DNA of 64,000 bases from Pseudalkalibacillus sp052246725 (GTDB taxonomy: Bacteria > Bacillota > Bacilli > Bacillales > Fictibacillaceae): assembly GCA_052246725.1 (NCBI GenBank), contig JBQQCL010000004.1, one strand, 5' to 3'. How positions within the stretch are numbered: position 1 is the first letter of the stretch; each line of letters begins with the position of its first letter. The notes under the pieces are model-generated. The model saw nothing but the letters and a program-made list of their open reading frames with translations. It ran no database searches and had not been told where the DNA came from. Shown here in pieces: positions 24,048 through 32,691 of this stretch. The translations under genes were made by a program, and so were the position numbers.

Positions 24048-26077
24048 TCCTCTATATTAAGTAATAGCTTGACTTTATCTGCTATATTTATAAATACATC
24101 GGGAATATTTGCTTGTAGGTCATCATCAGCTATATAGTTTAATGCTTGCAAATGTGTCACTGGCTTTCCTCTGGTTAAGAAGAAATAACTATACCATACC
24201 ATTAATTCCTTTTGTTTTTCAGTATATGTATGGCCATCCCCACCGTTTTTCTTTAAAGCCCTCTGCACATCACTTTCAATTCGTTCTTGATAAGCTAAAG
24301 TTTGTTTTTCTTGTTCTGTTAATTCATAAATTCTTTTTTGCTTCTCATTTTCCTCTATTTTGATCAACGGTCCCTCATTTTTTTCTAAAGTTTGTAAATA
24401 TGCATCTAAAAATTGCTCAATCATTAAAAAATCAATATCTAATGGGTTAGAAAAATAAACATTGTACTTTTCTAACATTTTTGTCCAAGAATTAATGTAG
24501 TCATATCCTTCCCATGTATGCATATTTTCCAACTCTTTATCTGTTAATATATTACCGCCTTTAACTGTTAATAATTGATTTCTATTGGTACCATTTTCAA
24601 GTAGTTGTTTTATAGCATATTTAATTCTTCCCCAGCCACCGCCTTCTCTTTCTCTATCTAAATCTATCAAAGTAAGAAAAGGTATATTCAATTGATTTAA
24701 GAGCTTCCAAAAGTGATTTACATGTCGACCGCCTAAAGGAATTACAGATATACCAACGGTATCAATGTCATCCATGTATAAACTTATAAATTTTGGTATT
24801 ATTATTTCTTCACTATCGCCTTCTCCTAATACCACTAATGATGAAAAATATAATTCTGGGTAAGCTTTAATTGCCTCTTTTACATATTTATATGATTCGT
24901 CTTGTTTTTCAGGTAGCACAATCTCTTTAACAATAGTTGTACCATCTTCTATTCTTAAATGACGGATCTCAGTTGGCTCTACACGTTTAATAATTGATGG
25001 ACTGTGAGACGTTATCAATACTTGAGAATTATTTTTATTTCGTATGTTATTTAAATTTTTTATAACCTTACCTAATTGATGTGGGCTAACATGATTTTCC
25101 GGTTCTTCAACTAAAATAAGTGTTAAAGCTGGTGGATTAATATTTAATACTCGTTCTTCTTTAGAAACTCTTTTTTTTATTTCTGTTATAGCTTCATTTT
25201 CTAATTCTAATAGAGAATCAATTAAAGTCAGATAAAATAAAGACTTCAAACCATCCCCTAAATCATCCACTTTAAAGGCCTTTTCGGTATGCGCAGGGGT
25301 AAATTCTACTTCGAGTTTTTTTAAGATATTATCCAAATCACTACTACCAAATTTAATATTAGCCTCATTATATCTGGGATCATTATGATAGTTTTTCCAT
25401 GAAGAAGAAACCACTTTTTTTACAACAGTAATGCCAGATTGCTTAGCAACCTCCTTATCAAGTTCATCGATTTTATTATTTATCTTTTCTTTATCTGAAT
25501 CTTTCCAATTAATTTGGTTTAAAATTCTCCATAGTATTGTTCCAGTAGAATTTTTCAACTGTTCGGAGGGGTTTCTCACTGCTGGAATATATATAACTTG
25601 TATTTTGTTTCTATCATGTGCAGAGATTGGTTTAAGACCGTCCTCGTCTTTATTCACCACATAATGATATTTATAATCTATTATTCCTTCAGGAGAATTT
25701 CCTTTTTCATAACTTGCATCTAAACGAATAGCGATATATGGATTGCCACCCGGTTGATCTACTATAAAGTTTTCAAAATACTGAGCTATTCCGTAATCAT
25801 CCTCTTCTAATCCTTTACTGTCCTCATCAAAAAATTCAAAATAAGCTTCTATGTAAAAATTACTTTCTATTATTTCATCTGGTGTCTTATCTAGAGGTAT
25901 ATGAAAATCAGATTTAGTTATTTTTGAATTTCCAAATAACTTTTGAAGCGCACTTAATACTGTAGTTTTCCCTGAGCTATTATGACCTATAAATGCGGTT
26001 AAATCAGAAATATTAATGGTTGTATCAGTTGGTCCAAAGCTACGATAGTTGTTAAAAACCAATTTAGTTAATTTCAT
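24044..26077 (-). CDS. gajA: Gabija protein GajA, OLD-family ATPase-Toprim nuclease
   Basis: A 677-residue class 2 OLD nuclease. The ABC-type ATPase has Walker A GHNSSGKTT (31-39), a long coiled/insert region, Walker B LILVEEPENHVSPHQ (near 324) and ITSHSPS (near 355). The Toprim domain follows with VVLGEGDSEE (near 416), LGGRHV, and LIDLDRERE (near 470). A C-terminal helical part of about 150 residues is longer than in the studied GajA (about 580 residues in total). GajA nicks DNA when nucleotide pools fall. The pair is cargo of the conjugative element. ATG after GAAAGGGG; a TATAAT (26108-26113 on the minus strand) lies about 30 bases upstream. Confidence 0.88.
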   Translation of the reverse strand: MKLTKLVFNNYRSFGPTDTTINISDLTAFIGHNSSGKTTVLSALQKLFGNSKITKSDFHIPLDKTPDEIIESNFYIEAYFEFFDEDSKGLEEDDYGIAQYFENFIVDQPGGNPYIAIRLDASYEKGNSPEGIIDYKYHYVVNKDEDGLKPISAHDRNKIQVIYIPAVRNPSEQLKNSTGTILWRILNQINWKDSDKEKINNKIDELDKEVAKQSGITVVKKVVSSSWKNYHNDPRYNEANIKFGSSDLDNILKKLEVEFTPAHTEKAFKVDDLGDGLKSLFYLTLIDSLLELENEAITEIKKRVSKEERVLNINPPALTLILVEEPENHVSPHQLGKVIKNLNNIRNKNNSQVLITSHSPSIIKRVEPTEIRHLRIEDGTTIVKEIVLPEKQDESYKYVKEAIKAYPELYFSSLVVLGEGDSEEIIIPKFISLYMDDIDTVGISVIPLGGRHVNHFWKLLNQLNIPFLTLIDLDREREGGGWGRIKYAIKQLLENGTNRNQLLTVKGGNILTDKELENMHTWEGYDYINSWTKMLEKYNVYFSNPLDIDFLMIEQFLDAYLQTLEKNEGPLIKIEENEKQKRIYELTEQEKQTLAYQERIESDVQRALKKNGGDGHTYTEKQKELMVWYSYFFLTRGKPVTHLQALNYIADDDLQANIPDVFINIADKVKLLLNIEE

Positions 26078-26299
26078 AAAAACCCCTTTCTTCCCAATAT
26101 ATTAATCATTATAGATTACAACGTAGTTTCATAAATTATTTTTGCTCTTTATATAACATCTTTCTTCCCATGACCTTGAAGTTATGCTTCTTTACTTTAA
26201 GTACGTTTTTTCATAAATTAACATATAATATCCATTTTCTATGGGCCAAATTATTCAACAATCTAACCCTTTTACGGATTAAAGGTAGTATCCTCTTAT

Positions 26300-26545
26300 T
26301 CCACAATGCTGCCAGCTGAATAATGGTCAACATAAATTCATATCTATATTTTAACATATTTTTCTAAATCCCCTTGATATTCACATCTAAAATCACAAAG
26401 CAAATCACACAAGAATCACTCCCCTACATAAATTATTTCTTACCTTGCAAATCGGGTTGTGAATGCAAGTACCTTTTTCAATCAAACTCCTTATAAAACA
26501 AAAAAACGCATGTGATTTCGTGTGTAAAAAATCGCATGCGTTTTC
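26300..26545. repeat. Right end repeat of the element (putative attR)
   Basis: A diverged direct repeat of 5240-5515 with the same order of parts: a CTTATTCCA segment, the exact 23-bp repeat at 26344-26366, AAATCACA-type motifs, and a hairpin AAAACGCATG (26503-26512)...CATGCGTTTT (26535-26544). The hairpin arms differ from the left copy but pair with each other. In this copy the motifs lie outside the 23-bp repeat, so it may be the leftover end of an earlier, related element. Confidence 0.55.
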
Positions 26546-26780
26546 ATGTACGAATTATACTGTGTGTACTTCCAAAGAGAACCCGTTTTAATGTTAAACC
26601 ATCTCCTTTTCTTTAAAGATAAAAATGAAACGCTGTTGAATTATGCTGCCCAATTGTTGAAGAAGAATTTTTCATATTTTATTTTAGTTCTACATTTTTC
26701 AAACGAAAAAATAAAATTTTTTGGTCATATTTTGGTCAAGTATAAATTTTGAAGCAAATAATTAATTTGACCAAAATAGA
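26546..26780. other. Gap between the element and glnA
   Basis: No convincing gene. It holds three copies of TTTTGGTCA: two direct (26719 and 26730, 11 bp apart) and one inverted (26768-26776). These could be sites for another integrase or a regulator. A 68-codon plus-strand frame here has no ribosome-binding site or recognisable domain. Confidence 0.4.
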
Positions 26781-26812
26781 AAAACCCTCAACACCAATGG
26801 TGTCAAGGGCTT
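26781..26812 (-). terminator. Terminator of glnA
   Basis: An imperfect hairpin on the minus strand (CCCTTGACACC, ATT, GGTGTTGAGGG, with two wobble pairs) followed by GTTTTT, 7 bases after the glnA stop codon. Confidence 0.75.
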
Positions 26813-26818
26813 ATCAAT

Positions 26819-28156
26819 TTAGTATAGTTGGATATATTGTTCGCGTTCCCAAGGGTGGACTTGTGTGCGGAACATATCCCATTCGATTTCTTTCAGTTCA
26901 ATGAAGTGTTCTGTTGCGTGAGCACCGAGAGCAGCTTTCATGACTTCGCTCTTTCTGAACTTTTCTAATGCGTCACTCAATGTTGCAGGTAAGTCACGAA
27001 TACCCGCTTCTTCACGCTCTTCCTTATCCATAGCATAGATGTTACGATCTACTGGAGTAGGTGCTTCCATCTTGTTCTTGATTCCGTCAAGTCCTGCTGC
27101 AAGCATAGCCGCCATTGCAAGATATGGGTTAGCAGCCGGGTCGACACTACGGACCTCGATACGGGTACTTACGCCTCTAGAAGCCGGAATACGGACCAAC
27201 GGACTACGGTTCTGCATGGACCATGCAACATAACAAGGTGCTTCATAACCAGGTACAAGACGCTTATAAGAGTTGACCGTCGGGTTCGTAACTGCCGTGA
27301 AGGCTTCAGCATGCTTCACGATTCCTGATAGGAATTGCATCGCAGTCTCACTTAATTGTGTTTGGCTATTCGGGTCAAAGAATGCATTATCCTTCCCTTT
27401 GAACAGAGACATGTTGGCATGCATTCCAGATCCGTTTACACCAAATAATGGTTTCGGCATGAACGTCGCATGCAATCCGTGTTTACGAGCGATTGTCTTA
27501 ACGACAAGTTTGAATGTTTGGATGTTGTCACAAGTTGTAACTGCATCTGCATATTTGAAATCAATTTCGTGCTGTCCAGGAGCAACTTCGTGGTGAGAAG
27601 CTTCAATTTCAAAGCCCATGTCTTCAAGTTCGAGCACGATATCACGACGGCAATTTTCACCAAGGTCTGTAGGGGCTAAGTCGAAATAACCGCCTTTATC
27701 ATTCAATTCAAGAGTAGGTTCGCCTTTTTCATCATTTTTGAACAAGAAGAATTCTGGCTCAGGTCCAATATTGAAATCAGTGAAGCCTAACTCTTCCATT
27801 TCTTTAAGTATACGCTTCAAGTTAGCACGTGGATCTCCTTCGAATGGTGTTCCATCTGGGTTATAGATATCACAGATCAAACGTGCAACCTTTCCTTTTT
27901 CAGATGTCCAAGGGAAAACGACGAATGTATCTAAATCAGGATAGAGGTACATATCAGATTCTTCGATACGGACAAATCCTTCGATAGATGAACCGTCGAA
28001 CATCATTTTGTTATCAAGTGCTTTTTCCAACTGACTAGTAGGAATCTCCACGTTTTTGATGATACCAAGTAGATCTGTAAATTGTAGTCGGACGAATCTT
28101 ACGTTTTCTTCTTTCACCATTTTAAAAATTTGGTCCTTCGTATACTTCGAGCTCAT
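26819..28156 (-). CDS. glnA: Glutamine synthetase, type I
   Basis: 445 residues, the usual length for the Bacillus GSI-alpha enzyme (444). It makes glutamine from glutamate, ammonia and ATP. Visible signatures are MFDGSSIEGF in the N-terminal domain, NFNIGPEPEFF-like metal site (FNIGPEPEFF), GSGMHANMSL and the ATP/glutamate site NRSPLVRIPA. It forms the standard glnRA operon with glnR 58 bp upstream, and would also moonlight in nitrogen control by feedback-inhibited binding to GlnR and TnrA, as known in Bacillus. ATG after AGGGAGG. It is the first core gene to the right of the conjugative element. Confidence 0.98.
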   Translation of the reverse strand: MSSKYTKDQIFKMVKEENVRFVRLQFTDLLGIIKNVEIPTSQLEKALDNKMMFDGSSIEGFVRIEESDMYLYPDLDTFVVFPWTSEKGKVARLICDIYNPDGTPFEGDPRANLKRILKEMEELGFTDFNIGPEPEFFLFKNDEKGEPTLELNDKGGYFDLAPTDLGENCRRDIVLELEDMGFEIEASHHEVAPGQHEIDFKYADAVTTCDNIQTFKLVVKTIARKHGLHATFMPKPLFGVNGSGMHANMSLFKGKDNAFFDPNSQTQLSETAMQFLSGIVKHAEAFTAVTNPTVNSYKRLVPGYEAPCYVAWSMQNRSPLVRIPASRGVSTRIEVRSVDPAANPYLAMAAMLAAGLDGIKNKMEAPTPVDRNIYAMDKEEREEAGIRDLPATLSDALEKFRKSEVMKAALGAHATEHFIELKEIEWDMFRTQVHPWEREQYIQLY

Positions 28157-28214
28157 TTTGTTTCCTCCCTATTTGATTTAAAAACTTCATTATTACCTGT
28201 AAATGATAATTGAT

Positions 28215-28604
28215 TCAATTGAAGAATCGTGATAACTCTCCCTGAATCAATGAGGTCTTCCCATAACGACCTGCTTGATAGAGTTCTTTTTTCAAATGCT
28301 TGTGGAGATCCGCTTCGGATGGTTCTTTTTTATAGTAAGGAGGCATTCGATTTATACCCTTCTCTTTCATTTCAAAGACCTCTCGAATTCCAGCTAAATT
28401 GACTCCACGTTCAAGAAGAGACTTGATTTCGAGCAACCGGTCTACATCGTTGAAGGAGAACATCCTTCGATTTCCTTCTGAACGAGCTGGCGTTATCAAC
28501 TTGTTTTCTTCATAATAACGGATTTGCCGTGCTGATAACTCCGTCAGTTGCATCACAATCCCCATGGGAAATAAGGGCATGTTCCTTCTCACTTGATCTC
28601 CCAT
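28215..28604 (-). CDS. glnR: MerR-family nitrogen repressor GlnR
   Basis: 129 residues. The N-terminal MerR-type winged helix (MQLTELSARQIRYYEENKLI, then RRMFSFNDVDRLLEIKSLLE) is followed by the short C-terminal tail typical of GlnR, which is needed for signalling from glutamine synthetase. It represses its own operon under nitrogen excess. Two operator-like sites lie upstream. ATG after GAGGAGG. Confidence 0.95.
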   Translation of the reverse strand: MGDQVRRNMPLFPMGIVMQLTELSARQIRYYEENKLITPARSEGNRRMFSFNDVDRLLEIKSLLERGVNLAGIREVFEMKEKGINRMPPYYKKEPSEADLHKHLKKELYQAGRYGKTSLIQGELSRFFN

Positions 28605-28634
28605 ATCGCGCCTCCTCTCTTTTGAATTACTTAT

Positions 28635-28685
28635 AGTATATGCAATGTTAGGTTTTATGTCAATAAAATGTTAGAAAACCTTACA
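28635..28685 (-). promoter_or_regulatory. glnRA promoter with two GlnR/TnrA boxes
   Basis: On the minus strand TTGACA (28658-28663) and TATACT (28635-28640) are 17 bp apart. A perfect TGTNAN7TNACA box, TGTTAGAAAACCTTACA, lies at 28669-28685, and a half-matching second one at 28646-28662 covers the -35. Two boxes 23 bp apart are the known arrangement for GlnR control of glnRA. Confidence 0.9.
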
Positions 28686-28701
28686 TTTCTTTTTTTACAT
28701 A

Positions 28702-28730
28702 AGAAAAAAGAGAGTGAAACACACTCCCTT
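28702..28730 (-). terminator. Terminator of ynbB
   Basis: Minus-strand hairpin GGGAGTGTGTTTCACTCTC followed by TTTTTTC, just downstream of the ynbB stop. Confidence 0.8.
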
Positions 28731-28741
28731 TAGATACTTCC

Positions 28742-30010
28742 CTATTCTTTTATTGTTAAACCAAATTCTTTCAATTCATGGACAGCGGACATTATCGCTA
28801 ATTTGACGTGTGAATATGTCAGTCCGCCCTGTACATATGCTTCAAAAGGAGGGCGTATTGGTCCATCAGCCGATAATTCGATACTTGCCCCCTGGACGAA
28901 TGTTCCTGCAGCCATAATCACGTCGTCTTCATAACCAGGCATATAGCTTGGATGTGGCACGACATGGGCATTGACCGGAGATGCCTTTTGGATCGCCTGA
29001 CAAAAACGAATCATGAAATCCGCATCATGGAATTTCACCGATTGGACGAGATCCGTCCGCTCACTGTCCCATCGCGGTGAAGTATCGAATCCTAATTCCT
29101 CTAAATAGGCTGCCGTAAAAACAGCACCTTTCAATGATTGACTTACAACATGCGGAGCGAGAAAAAATCCTTGATACATGTCCAATAAGGTATCCAAAGA
29201 GGCTCCCGCTTCTCTTCCTAGACCAGGGGATGTCAATCGATACGCACATAGATCAATCAAATCTTCACGTCCAGCGAGGTATCCCCCGATTTTTGCAAGA
29301 CCGCCACCCGGGTTCTTAATGAGAGAACCCGCGATCAGATCTGCTCCAACTTCTGTCGGTTCTTCCGTTTCTACAAACTCCCCATAGCAGTTGTCGACAA
29401 ATACGATGACACCCGGTTTGATGCTTTTAACGAATTCAACCATCTCTTTGATTTGTTTGATCGTGAAGGAAGAACGATCCGAATAGCCTTTGGAACGTTG
29501 AATTCCGATCATTTTTGTTTGACTATGGATTTTCTTCTTGACCGTATCGTAATCAATTCCTCCATCTGAGAGAAGATCAATTGCCTGATAAGTAATATCA
29601 AACTCTTTCAATGAACCTTTACCATCACCACGTATCCCGACGATTTCCTCAAGAGTATCATACGGTTTTCCCGTGATATACAGAAGTTCATTCTTCGGAC
29701 GCAGAACTCCTGAAAGAGCAACGGAGATCGCATGTGTACCAGAAATAATATGCGGGCGGACGATTGCTGCTTCTGCACCGAACACCTCTGCATAGACCTT
29801 CTCAAGCACATCCCGCCCAGTATCATCGTATCCATAACCTGTAGAAGGAGTGAAATGAAAGTCGCTCACCTGCTGGTTGCGAAAAGCTGATAAAACTTTT
29901 TGTTGATTGAACGCTTCAACAGCGTCGATCCTCTCATGAACAGGCCAGATTTTTTCTTCTATCTTCTTTGAAAGCTCTACTAATTGTGGATCTTGATTTA
30001 AAAAATTCAT
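28742..30010 (-). CDS. ynbB: PLP-dependent YnbB (methionine gamma-lyase / aluminium resistance family)
   Basis: 422 residues of fold-type I PLP enzyme. The cofactor lysine is in AGSLIKNPGGGLAKIGGY (near 232), preceded by the Asp-bearing VIVFVDNCYGEF. The family is annotated as methionine gamma-lyase-like or as aluminium resistance protein; its physiological substrate is not settled. Position between hflX and glnR is the same as in B. subtilis. It starts 17 bp after the hflX stop and so is probably co-transcribed with it, and has its own terminator before the glnRA promoter. ATG after GGAGATAAAG. Confidence 0.9.
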   Translation of the reverse strand: MNFLNQDPQLVELSKKIEEKIWPVHERIDAVEAFNQQKVLSAFRNQQVSDFHFTPSTGYGYDDTGRDVLEKVYAEVFGAEAAIVRPHIISGTHAISVALSGVLRPKNELLYITGKPYDTLEEIVGIRGDGKGSLKEFDITYQAIDLLSDGGIDYDTVKKKIHSQTKMIGIQRSKGYSDRSSFTIKQIKEMVEFVKSIKPGVIVFVDNCYGEFVETEEPTEVGADLIAGSLIKNPGGGLAKIGGYLAGREDLIDLCAYRLTSPGLGREAGASLDTLLDMYQGFFLAPHVVSQSLKGAVFTAAYLEELGFDTSPRWDSERTDLVQSVKFHDADFMIRFCQAIQKASPVNAHVVPHPSYMPGYEDDVIMAAGTFVQGASIELSADGPIRPPFEAYVQGGLTYSHVKLAIMSAVHELKEFGLTIKE

Positions 30011-30026
30011 TCGGTTTCTTTATCTC

Positions 30027-31280
30027 CTAGTTGTTCAATGATTGGATTCTATCATGGATAGGGAGTGTCGGGTGCACATAGCCTTCACAAACGTACTTAC
30101 TAAGCTCTTCGTCCCATTCCCTCTTTTCAAGAATCGTCAGTCGTTGCAGATCGCTTAATAATTTGCCATCATCAGAAGCTACGTTGACTTTATAAGCTTC
30201 CATCGATGTTTTGATCTCTGTTTCGATCGTATTGAGCATCCGTCGCTGATCCTCTTTCCTGAATGCAGATACGGAAAGCGCCTGGTAATTCGGAAGCGGT
30301 TCGTGGTGGCGATCGACTTTATTATAGACTGTTAATACGGGGATCTTCTCGGCTCCTAATTCTTTCAAGAGAGACATGACCGTATCTTGATGCTTGTCCC
30401 GGTTAGGGTCTGAGGCATCCACCATATGCATGATCAGATCTGCCTCGGTCACCTCTTCCAGGGTTGAGCGGAAAGCAGCGACAAGTCCGGTAGGAAGATC
30501 CTGAATGAACCCGACCGTATCTGTCAAAAGCGTTATCATACCTGCTGGAAGCTTTAATTTTCGTGTCATCGGATCGAGCGTTGCGAACAACAGATCTTCC
30601 TGATATGAATCTGCATCCGTCAACGCATTGAACCAGGTCGATTTCCCTGCATTCGTATAACCGACAAGAGCGATTTGGAAGACTTGGTTCGCTTTCCGTC
30701 TTTCCCGGTATCGCTGTCTATGGGAAGCGACAGTTTTCAACTGGTTCTTGATATCTGTGATCCTGTTCCTGATGTGTCGGCGGTCTGTTTCGAGCTTCGT
30801 TTCCCCAGGACCTCGAGTACCGATTCCGCCACCTAGCCGTGATAGTTGAACGCCTTGTCCAGACAAACGGGGCAAAAGGTACTCCAATTGGGCAAGCTCC
30901 ACCTGCAGCTTACCTTCACGTGATTTTGCCCGTTGTGCGAAAATATCAAGGATCAATTGTGTACGGTCGATCACTTTTATGTCCAGTGCTTCGCCTAAAT
31001 TTCGGATTTGACTTGGTGTCAATTCATGGTTCACCACAACCAAATCAACCTCGATTTCCTCGAGAAGCATTCGGACTTCCTCTACCTTTCCTTTTCCGAT
31101 CAAGGTCGCTGGATGGAAACGTTCCCGCTTCTGGGCAACTTCCATAACCGGTTCACCTTGCGCAGTCTGTACCAGGGCAGCCAATTCATTCATCGAAGAT
31201 TCAAAAAGGGTGTCATTCTTATCCTGTAATTGACACCCTATTAATAACGTCCGTTCTTTTATGTTGGATGGTGTTGCCAA
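30027..31280 (-). CDS. hflX: Ribosome-associated GTPase HflX
   Basis: 417 residues. The N-terminal HflX domain (LIGKGKVEEV, then VVNHELTPSQIRNLGEAL) and a basic coiled-coil hinge (GGGIGTRGPGETKLETDRR) are followed by the G domain with G1 GYTNAGKST (near 206), G3 DTVGF and G4 YNKVD. HflX splits stalled ribosomes and helps rescue after heat stress. A weak TTG start follows GGGGAATAGA. It lies downstream of spoVK with a 104-bp gap, in the B. subtilis order. Confidence 0.95.
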   Translation of the reverse strand: MATPSNIKERTLLIGCQLQDKNDTLFESSMNELAALVQTAQGEPVMEVAQKRERFHPATLIGKGKVEEVRMLLEEIEVDLVVVNHELTPSQIRNLGEALDIKVIDRTQLILDIFAQRAKSREGKLQVELAQLEYLLPRLSGQGVQLSRLGGGIGTRGPGETKLETDRRHIRNRITDIKNQLKTVASHRQRYRERRKANQVFQIALVGYTNAGKSTWFNALTDADSYQEDLLFATLDPMTRKLKLPAGMITLLTDTVGFIQDLPTGLVAAFRSTLEEVTEADLIMHMVDASDPNRDKHQDTVMSLLKELGAEKIPVLTVYNKVDRHHEPLPNYQALSVSAFRKEDQRRMLNTIETEIKTSMEAYKVNVASDDGKLLSDLQRLTILEKREWDEELSKYVCEGYVHPTLPIHDRIQSLNN

Positions 31281-31384
31281 TCTATTCCCCTGCCTTTATC
31301 GGGTTGACTCTATTCATTATTATAAAAAGCAGTTACTTGAGCCAATGCCTCTTCATCTTAAATCCTGCATACATCTTATCAGAT

Positions 31385-32323
31385 TCAGGGGGTTTCTGCT
31401 AGATGGAGGTCCCTCTCAGTGATCAATACCAGGCAATCTCTGTCCTCTTTCCCTTCCTTCAACAATCGCATCGACTGTTTCCGCATTGATTTTTCAAGCA
31501 GGTTCCGGATGTATCTCCCGTTTGAAAACGTACTCCCTTCCTTGGAACGCACTTGCTGCAGATGGATTTTCAGTTTTCTTTCAGCATCATAAGATAATTT
31601 ATATTCCCTTTCCTTGATCATCCGCTTCGCGATATCCATCAGTTGATCAACTGTATAATCCGGGAAGCTGACGACGACGGGGAAACGTGATGGCAGACCC
31701 GGATTCAGAGTAAGGAAATTTTCCATCTCTTTTGAATAACCAGCAAGTATCAGGATGAATTCATTTTGCTGATCCTCCATCGCTTTTACAAGTGTATCAA
31801 TCGCTTCTTTACCGAAGTCCTTTTCGCCGCCACGTGCAAGGGAGTATGCTTCATCAACGAATAAGACACCGCCAAGTGCTTTTTTTACAAGTTCCCTTGT
31901 TTTCTGAGCGGTGTGACCAATGTACTCTCCAACTAAATCCGCGCGCTCGGCTTCGATCAGATGCCCTTTTGATAAAACATTCATATCATGAAACAGCTTT
32001 CCGATCATCCGTGCGACAGTTGTTTTCCCGGTTCCGGGATTTCCCTTGAACATCATGTGGAGCACTTGTTTGTTCGTTTTCAAATTCGCAGACTCTCTGC
32101 ATTTATTTATATATAACCATGCATAGATTTCATTGATTAATTCCTTTAATTCCTCCATTCCCACTAACGTTCCTAATTCTTTTTGGATTTTCTTCAGAGG
32201 CGCATGCTTCTCACGCTCTTTCGAATCCAAAAGCCAATCTTCTTTTGTTGCAGATGAAGGAGAGCCCGAGTTCAGGACCACGTTGATCTGGCTTTTTGAA
32301 TTTCGAGTTATCGCTTGTTGCAA
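31385..32323 (-). CDS. spoVK: Stage V sporulation protein K, AAA+ ATPase
   Basis: 312 residues (B. subtilis SpoVK has 322). A CbxX/CfqX-type AAA+ domain with Walker A GNPGTGKTT (near 94), Walker B GGVLFVDEAYSLARG, sensor LILAGYSKEME and the arginine-finger region GLPSRFPVVVSFPDY. It is made in the mother cell and is needed for spore maturation; its substrate is unknown. The start is TTG after GAGGTGAAGG. On the minus strand GTCACA and CGTATAAT, about 15 bp apart, stand upstream and resemble a SigE promoter (around 32355-32385). Confidence 0.93.
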   Translation of the reverse strand: MQQAITRNSKSQINVVLNSGSPSSATKEDWLLDSKEREKHAPLKKIQKELGTLVGMEELKELINEIYAWLYINKCRESANLKTNKQVLHMMFKGNPGTGKTTVARMIGKLFHDMNVLSKGHLIEAERADLVGEYIGHTAQKTRELVKKALGGVLFVDEAYSLARGGEKDFGKEAIDTLVKAMEDQQNEFILILAGYSKEMENFLTLNPGLPSRFPVVVSFPDYTVDQLMDIAKRMIKEREYKLSYDAERKLKIHLQQVRSKEGSTFSNGRYIRNLLEKSMRKQSMRLLKEGKEDRDCLVLITERDLHLAETP

Positions 32324-32486
32324 GAACCTTCACCTCACTTTCAGATTCTTGGATATTATACGCCTAGATCACCAAAGTGTGACAAATGCCTATATCGCGT
32401 TTTTTACAGATATAGCCTCATCCCAAAATCGATGGTACCTTAGTATTGTTTTCTGGAATTATGAAGTGAATTTCTAGAATAAACCG

Positions 32487-32580
32487 TAAAGAAAACTTGG
32501 CAAAGCCAAGCCTTTGGCGCACGCTGAGCCTTAGTTGCGCTTATACTGAAGAAAGTATTTTTATACTTTCTTCAAGTGTA
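32487..32580 (+). repeat. ~90-bp hairpin repeat, copy 1
   Basis: Member of an interspersed family that begins TAAAGAAAACTTGG, has CCTTTGGCGCA then GAGCCTTAGTTGC, and ends in a palindrome GAAAGTATTTTTATACTTTC followed by TTCAAGTG. It is intergenic, between spoVK and treR. Confidence 0.85.
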
Positions 32581-32587
32581 AAAAAAC

Positions 32588-32681
32588 GGGCTGTCCAAAA
32601 GAAAAGAGTCAGACACCTCTCAAACATAACACTCAAAATGTTGTTAAGTTCGGAGAGACTATGACACTTTTTGGATAGCCC
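32588..32681 (-). repeat. 94-bp MITE-like palindrome, also the treR terminator
   Basis: Terminal inverted repeats GGGCTGTCCAAAA (32588-32600) and TTTTGGATAGCCC (32669-32681) differ at one base. The interior has no ORF. Read from treR, the arms form a long stem ending in CAGCCCGTTTTTTT, so it probably ends treR transcription. GGGCTGTCCAAAA resembles the termini of known Bacillus insertion sequences, which suggests a non-autonomous derivative. Confidence 0.7.
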
Positions 32682-32691
32682 CGTTCATCCC

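Larger units (their letters stand above)
5296..26366. mobile_element. ICEBs1/Tn916-like integrative conjugative element carrying a Gabija system
   Basis: About 21 kb bounded by an exact 23-bp direct repeat (5296-5318 and 26344-26366, including TTTTAACATATTTTTCT). Inside is a complete set: repressor, ImmA-like protease and tyrosine integrase on the plus strand, and replication, relaxase-candidate, coupling-protein and type IV secretion genes on the minus strand. The order TcpC-small protein-TcpE-VirB4-...-VirB6-wall hydrolase-YddI-like matches conB to yddI of ICEBs1. The Gabija operon is cargo at the right end. All transfer genes appear intact. The exact crossover point is not proven because the similarity of the two ends extends beyond the 23 bp. 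Confidence 0.75.

Noticed and set aside
26546..26752. A 68-codon plus-strand frame between the element and glnA
   Set aside because: No ribosome-binding site, Phe/Leu/Lys-rich as expected from AT-rich DNA, no domain.
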